Shown here: positions 58,674 to 64,000 of the stretch, one piece after another
How the letters are laid out: each line of letters starts with the position of its first letter
Position numbering within the stretch: the first letter of the stretch is position 1
Source of the DNA: Laetiporus sulphureus 93-53
Lineage: Eukaryota > Basidiomycota > Agaricomycetes > Polyporales > Laetiporaceae
Reading direction: 5' to 3'
Assembly: GCF_001632365.1 (NCBI RefSeq)
Contig: NW_024468558.1
Coordinates: 124,285 to 188,284 of the forward strand
DNA: 64,000 nucleotides
Translations under genes and position numbers: made by a program
Notes under the pieces: generated by a model
What the model was told of the DNA's origin: nothing
The model's database searches: none
The model's input: the letters and a program-made list of their open reading frames with translations, nothing else

Positions 58674-60137
58674 TCACAGCATCATAGATGCATATCCGTG
58701 GCCATTCCCACCGCCAACGCTGATCGGCGCGTTTTTCATCATCCCCACGCCCATTCCCATCCCACCGAGACCCATCCCCATGCCCTCACCAAACCCAGCC
58801 CCTCCAGTGCCCATCCGCCGCGGCACCGCGCCCGGCATATCGTAGCTGCCCGCACCCGGCGAGCCGAATCCACTCTGTGTGCTGCCCATGCTCCCGCTGC
58901 GCTCCCGCCGCATGCTCGGCGCGGAGCCTTGAGAGGACGCGTCGTCCCCGTCCGCTGCGCCGCCGTACGCACGACCCATGCTGCGCTGCTGCTGCATCAT
59001 CGCCTGCTGCCGCTGCATGCCCATGTAGTATGCCGCCTGCTGCGCGTTGCCCTGCGACGGCGGCGACGTGAACGGCTGCTGGCCCGGCCCGGAGAGCGAC
59101 GCATAGTGCCAGTTGATCTTATCTTCGCCCGCGTTGCCGATGCCGTGATTGCCAAAGAACTGACCTGCGAACTGGCCCGCGCCCAGCGGTCCGTGATGCG
59201 GCTCGTACATGGACACCATCGCAGGGTTTTCGAACGACACTCCGGTTGGACTCGAGACGATCATGGGCGTGCCGTTGCCAGGCGCGCCGGAGCGTGACAG
59301 CATAGTCTGCAACCGCAGGTCGCTCGTCGGCGTACCGTGAGAGAAGGATCCGACATCTGGGCTGTTCTTGAGGAGTGGGACAGCGGCGGTGTGAGCCATG
59401 GGGCCGCGCATCTCCTGGTCGATGTCGTCAGCGATGTTGCCACGGGTAGCACCGTTGCTGTGTCCGTTGCCAACGAACTCGTCATCACCGTATTCGTCGC
59501 CATCTTCCTCTTCAACCGGCACAGCGCTCAGCAGCTCCACCTCCCCACTCATGATCATTTGGAAGGCCTCACCACGCACAGGCTCTTCAACGCGTGGGAG
59601 ACCCGAACGATCGCGCCATTCGTTGAGCTCGCGGCGGAGTGCATCGGCCTCGAGCTTGATAAGACGCAGCTCACGTGCCGCGAGCATGCGGTGACGACGG
59701 GAAGCGTGTATATGCGCAATGGACGAGTTGACAATGGACGACTTTGAGGGACGACGAATCTGCGAAAGGTTGGGCAAAAGAGCGGCGAGATCCTGTGTCC
59801 AACATGAGTTCACAGTCAGACTGTGCGAGTCACTTAAACATACCAAGAAGCGACCGTTCAACGTCTCTCGGCGCTGTCTCTCTACGGCGTTGTGGGTGGC
59901 CCTGCGTTCGGCGGTATTGGCGCGCCTGCTTGCCTTGCGCTTGTTCGGGGCACCGTTTGCCGGGCCGTTATTCGCTGCTGGAGGAGGAGAGGCAGAAGAG
60001 CCTTCAGCAGGCGGGGGAAGAGACAAAGTGGTTGGGTTCGAAGGAGAGGCAGGGGTACGAGGACCATTGGAACCATCCGTCGAGGTGGGAGAGGCGGCTC
60101 CGGTAGGGGAAGAAGGGATGGTAATCGGAAGAGCCAT
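58674..60137 (-). CDS. bHLH transcription factor
   Basis: Two exons joined over a 51-nt intron (59793-59843, gtatgt...gacacag). The bHLH domain is ERRATHNAVERQRRETLNGRFL (basic region with H-N-x-x-E-R-x-R-R, the E-box-binding pattern) plus DLAALLPNLSQIRRPSKSSIVNSSIAHIHA, where the intron falls inside helix 1. A leucine-rich helix follows (ELRLIKLEADALRRELNEWRDR). The N-terminus is Pro/Ser/Ala-rich and the C-terminus is Gly/Met/Gln-rich low complexity (QRQQAMMQQQ, GMGMGLGGMGMGVGMM). Nuclear DNA-binding regulator; target genes unknown. Start at 60137 (MALPITIPSSP) is the first ATG in an open frame. Confidence 0.88.
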   Translation of the reverse strand: MALPITIPSSPTGAASPTSTDGSNGPRTPASPSNPTTLSLPPPAEGSSASPPPAANNGPANGAPNKRKASRRANTAERRATHNAVERQRRETLNGRFLVCLSDSHSLTVNSCWTQDLAALLPNLSQIRRPSKSSIVNSSIAHIHASRRHRMLAARELRLIKLEADALRRELNEWRDRSGLPRVEEPVRGEAFQMIMSGEVELLSAVPVEEEDGDEYGDDEFVGNGHSNGATRGNIADDIDQEMRGPMAHTAAVPLLKNSPDVGSFSHGTPTSDLRLQTMLSRSGAPGNGTPMIVSSPTGVSFENPAMVSMYEPHHGPLGAGQFAGQFFGNHGIGNAGEDKINWHYASLSGPGQQPFTSPPSQGNAQQAAYYMGMQRQQAMMQQQRSMGRAYGGAADGDDASSQGSAPSMRRERSGSMGSTQSGFGSPGAGSYDMPGAVPRRMGTGGAGFGEGMGMGLGGMGMGVGMMKNAPISVGGGNGHGYASMML

Positions 60138-60843
60138 TGCGATGTAGTCGTGTTATATGATTGTATTTACAGGATATGCTGAGGACGGAGGGCTGTCTGA
60201 GCCGTGGTAGCAAGATATGCAGATAGTTCTAGAGGCGAGAACTCCAGTGACAAAACAGCCAGGTTCAGAGCGTTGCTTTTCGGAGAGGTCGTGAGGATGG
60301 TGGATTTGAGGACAGACAGGCGGAAACGCGATTGCTCAGCGGAATCCGGTGTGACGAGGAGGGGAGCGGGACTGTCGCTGGTTATGCGGAGCAGGGTTCT
60401 TGGTAGCTGTCGCGAGCGGGGCTCAGCGTACGATGCTGCTTGCTAGAGGCGTCGGTTGTGCAGAAACACTTGCAGGAGAATGGGCGGATGTGAGAAGCCG
60501 GCAAGGGTCGCGAGATCTAGCGGAAAAGGGCAGACGAGCGATGGATCAGCATAGAGAGCGGGCAAAACGACGCTGCAAACATGGACGCACTCCAGGCGGT
60601 ATCCTTGTTACGGCAGGGCAGGGCGGGAGGAAGGATGCAAGGGGGGCGAGTGGGCGGGACGGCCTCAGGCGAGAACCATATACGACGGGGATGAGAAGGG
60701 AAGACGTTCCGCCGCGTCTACTGTCTCGAATGCATATATCTGCGCTCGGCATGTTCCGGTCATGACTGCCTTTCTTGGACCATCAATTCCCGCTCATTTC
60801 TGTCGCGAGTCCCCGGCTCCAATGCCCCATCATCCCCTCCGAC
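60138..60843. other. Upstream region of the bHLH gene
   Basis: Purine-rich on the plus strand, consistent with a long promoter or 5' leader on the minus strand. No coding region supported. Confidence 0.35.
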
Positions 60844-61131
60844 TCAAGCTCCGTTTGCCCCTCCCCCGCCAAGTACTGTCTCCGCCGCAACATTCTCTCC
60901 CTGAAATGCAGCATGTCGCCGGACGATCTCTATAGCGTCGTCCGGAGCTATTGAGGCGGGCGTGCTATCGCGACGATAAATCATCGCCGCCGTCGAGGCA
61001 GGTCTGCTACCGACCGAGTCTCCCCCGAACACCGCTCTCGCATAACCTCCGTCACCATCACTTAGCTCGTAATACTGCTCGTTTTGGCGAGACCGTTCAG
61101 CCCGGATCGCATTTCCCCTTTTCGCAGCCAT
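60844..61131 (-). CDS. Small hypothetical protein
   Basis: 95 codons, MAAKRGNAIRAERSRQNEQYY to GGGGANGA. Composition and codon use look coding-like and there is no competing motif on the other strand, but no family is recognised and the length is marginal. Confidence 0.35.
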   Translation of the reverse strand: MAAKRGNAIRAERSRQNEQYYELSDGDGGYARAVFGGDSVGSRPASTAAMIYRRDSTPASIAPDDAIEIVRRHAAFQGENVAAETVLGGGGANGA

Positions 61132-64000
61132 GACGTGCTACAGCGGTTTCCTCTCACTTGCGCCTGCTATCTCATGTATCGGACATATCGCAATCTGGAC
61201 GGATCTCGCTGTGCTTGACGTGCATTGTCAGAACTACGCTTATGTATTGCTACTAGGTTCACTTGCGTCTATAGATAACCCTCTATCTCCCGCTGACCCA
61301 GGCCGCAGCCGTATCCTACAGACGTGATAGTAAGCGTGAGGCTACCGGCCTCCGAGCGAGTGTGATGGCTCGCCAATCACCAGAGCAATATCACCCTTCC
61401 CGCCGCCTGAGATGGTCCCAGCGTGATCGCGCCTAGCATCCACCTCCGCGGCAACGATGGGATCCACACTGATCCTAAGCCTGAGGCTGATCGTCCTGGC
61501 CAGCCGATGCAGGGAATCTCCCTCCAGTCCAGTACAGATTCGCACCTTGCCTCTCATACAGCGGGGCCACGAGTTCATTCTTCCTGTGCTTCTCTGCGCC
61601 CATTTTGATATTCACCCCGTTTTTGCTGATCTGCGCCAGGCATAGCTCGCAGGCGCACCCCCACCGGTATGGCCTAGCCCGCCTTCTCCGGTGAGATCAA
61701 CACAAACCACTCTTCCCAGTCTGATCCCCGCCACGCCTCAGCGCCGTCCTGCTCGTCCTGTCCAGCGTCCTGATCATCGCCGAGCGCATCTGACACCGGC
61801 TGCCGCCTTCCCACCCCACCACCCGCGATTCACGTGCCAAGCCTGGTCTGCCCACTCACCTAATCCTGTGCACTCTTCTCAGAGCCTGCACCCGACCCGC
61901 CCCGTAAGGGATGGAAAATCACGAAAGCCTCCTGCAAATTCGTTACTATGCGTTGCATATTGGCTGCATCATGTCCACCCTCGTTCCATCCTGTAAAGCT
62001 CGAGTTCTCGGAATCAGTTCAGAAACGTACGTCCCTTGTCCTAATGAAACTTCGCTTTCCCCTAAAATCTGATTGCGCCGTCTCCATGGCAGTGAGCGTC
62101 CTCAAATAATATGCAGCACAATTAGCGGCGCGCCAACATAATATCACCGGAAGTCATCCTGAGTAGCGACCCCTAAAGAATCCGTCAACCAAGGCGGCCT
62201 GCGAAGCTTCGATTTTGTTTTTCGTGACGGCAAGGCTTCGCTAGCTCGAGAATCCTACTATGATCATACCTGGACCACTCCCCTGACCGGTGACTTGCCC
62301 AGCAGGCGCCCGACATTGCCTCACTCAAGAAGCGCGATTTGGCATAGCCTGCAGGTGCATCGAAAGTTCAGGATCAGGACCCTGCGTACCCGCGTTTAAA
62401 GGGTCATGTGTCTGCTGTTTCGAGCGTGCTTTGTTCTAGTTTCAGGCCAAGCTCGGATGATGCCCGATTTTGGCGACGCTGTCATTACGGTAAGCCTGCT
62501 AAACCTCGCTCTGTGCATGCCTGGTGACAACTCAACGCTAAATTTTGTATAGAGTGGTGGAGTACACAATATAGCAAGCCATGATTGGCTCGTGTGCATG
62601 GTACTGCCTTTACAATTATCGTTCATCATGTGCCTGGCCCATCGGCTTCTACGCGACCCGCTGCCAGTCAGTGTGACAGTGTCTGCAGCTGCCGTCCCTA
62701 ACCTGACGCCCCAAAGTACTATTGGGAGCCGTGACCCCGACTCCTGACTGTGTCGTCTCGCCTGCAATGTCATGTCTCCTCGTCTTGGCCTACTGATGCT
62801 CACATCCTTGAATCCTCTCGTGATCAATATTCACCGCTCAGCGCGTAACTTTGCTAGCGCACGCAGAGATGCCTCAAATTGCGATGCACGCCAATCAATC
62901 CAGAATTCGAAATTACCCAGCAGCTTTCCCTCCATTACTCAGACTTGCAGCCGGGATAGGTTGAGTTTGCAAAGATCACTCATCCCGAGGCCGCGTACGC
63001 CCCGAGCCGCCCGCTTCGGATCTCGCACGCTCGAAAATCCCAGCTTCAATCTTCCCAGGCCTCTCATGGCATGCCGAGTCGATTCGGAATTGCGAGGCGC
63101 GGGATCCAATCCCGATTGCCACCAACACCGACCAATGGTCCTGCAAAGCTAGCCAGCCAGCCTGTCACGCACTCCCGACTTACTCACACGACATCGTTGG
63201 GTCATGTGCCGTTTCATCCTGACGTCTGCTCAAGTGAGACTTTGCGCATTTGTCTCCAGCCCCGGTGGGTGGAGAGTTTCATTTGCTGGCGGTGGGGATG
63301 GTTGGTTCCAGGATCGGGCAGCGCAGTCTATCTGCTGAGTGGGACGTTCGACGCTATTGAGGTGTCTCTTCCCCATGAAGCCGCCCCCCCTTTCCTGCAC
63401 TCTGGTACCTTGACATCACTCGTCTGTAGAACTTCCGAAGCCTCATTGCGTCCTCCCCTCAGCTCACCTGCACTGCTCTCTTTCGGCCTCGGGTCCTGTC
63501 CGACGACCGCCCCACTGACCGCATTGCACTCTGGCGTGTGATTCTGCGCCGTCCATTGTTACCGGAAAGGCTCGGGCGCTCACACAAAGCTCAACGTACG
63601 GTGGGAGGATCGATGATCAGAAAGCCACAGAAGAATTACGGCGCGTTACCGTCGCCATCAGATACGTACACATCGAGCACCGCGTTACTTCAGCAACTCA
63701 CGTGCCCGAGCGCTGCGCTGCAAATGGAGCCTGCGCCACTGCCTCACTGCCTCACTGCCCCAATTTATCATGAAGTTTTCCTTGAAGATCTCTACCGCCG
63801 CTCAAACGACCGCCTTCGCGCCTCCGGATCACCGCCCTATGTTTGTTGCGGGTTCTACATCTCATCGACGGGGAGAATGGAAGTTGTTGTCGCATCAGCA
63901 CGCTGGGACCACTGACAGATCATCGCCATCATTCAATATTCGACAAATATTGATCCCGCTGATTGAGTGCTACGCGGACTCACAACAGACTCAAACTTTG
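61132..64000. other. Gene-poor right end
   Basis: Open frames (for example 61691-61996, 62396-62827 minus, 63071-63541, 63538-63915) are Pro/Ser/Arg-rich, mutually overlapping and without motifs. I see no supported gene in this 2.9 kb. Confidence 0.35.

Noticed and set aside
58668..59297. Plus-strand ORF rich in His, Arg and Ala
   Set aside because: Antisense to the low-complexity C-terminus of the bHLH protein.
60400..60765. 121-codon Arg/Gly-rich plus ORF
   Set aside because: Purine-rich promoter-like DNA; no motif, and it lies upstream of the bHLH gene.

Overview
The window looks like nuclear DNA of a basidiomycete fungus, most likely an Agaricomycete. The genes have many short GT-AG introns (mostly about 43-66 nt), including microexons. 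The content also fits: a Plavaka-type DNA transposon, a Ty3/gypsy chromovirus, a Crinkler-like gene, a DUF6533 membrane protein, F-box/LRR genes, a sesquiterpene synthase and Ser/Thr-rich single-pass membrane proteins. I saw no rRNA, tRNA or CRISPR.

Layout. 1-23.6 kb is an accessory region. From left to right it holds a decayed Plavaka transposase, two intact IRG-type (immunity-related GTPase-like) genes with long coiled coils and N-myristoylation-type starts, a broken Crinkler-kinase gene, a complete but mutated 9.56-kb LTR retrotransposon (8053-17610, TSD AGACA), a truncated third IRG copy and a DUF6533 membrane-protein gene. 23.9-50 kb is mostly ordinary gene space: AHA1, an F-box/LRR gene, a CCCH-ankyrin-Clp/Hsp100 AAA+ gene, a sesquiterpene synthase, a divergent pair (F-box/WD40 and SNF2 helicase), an SH3 membrane protein, a second F-box gene and the septin CDC10. 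50-51.5 kb has another single-pass membrane protein. 51.5-58.6 kb is gene-poor with degenerate repeated blocks. A bHLH regulator lies at 58.7-60.1 kb, and the last 3.9 kb is again gene-poor.

How parts relate. The three IRG copies share coding sequence and an upstream block with the same palindrome, so they arose by duplication and may be co-regulated. The retrotransposon inserted between the Crinkler remnant and the truncated IRG copy. It carries a dUTPase domain upstream of its protease, a textbook -1 slippery heptamer at the gag/pol junction and an 11-nt self-complementarity that points to Tf1/sushi-type self-priming. Its four in-frame stops are all TGA and all explicable as CpG decay of CGA codons. 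In the gene-rich part, splicing is the main point of interest: AHA1 has a last intron whose retention would add a transmembrane tail, the terpene synthase needs a 10-nt microexon that encodes the Asn of its NSE motif, and the CCCH finger of the AAA+ gene is only seen once a short first intron is removed.

All exon structures were read by eye from splice sites, frame and family conservation; none is confirmed by transcripts.
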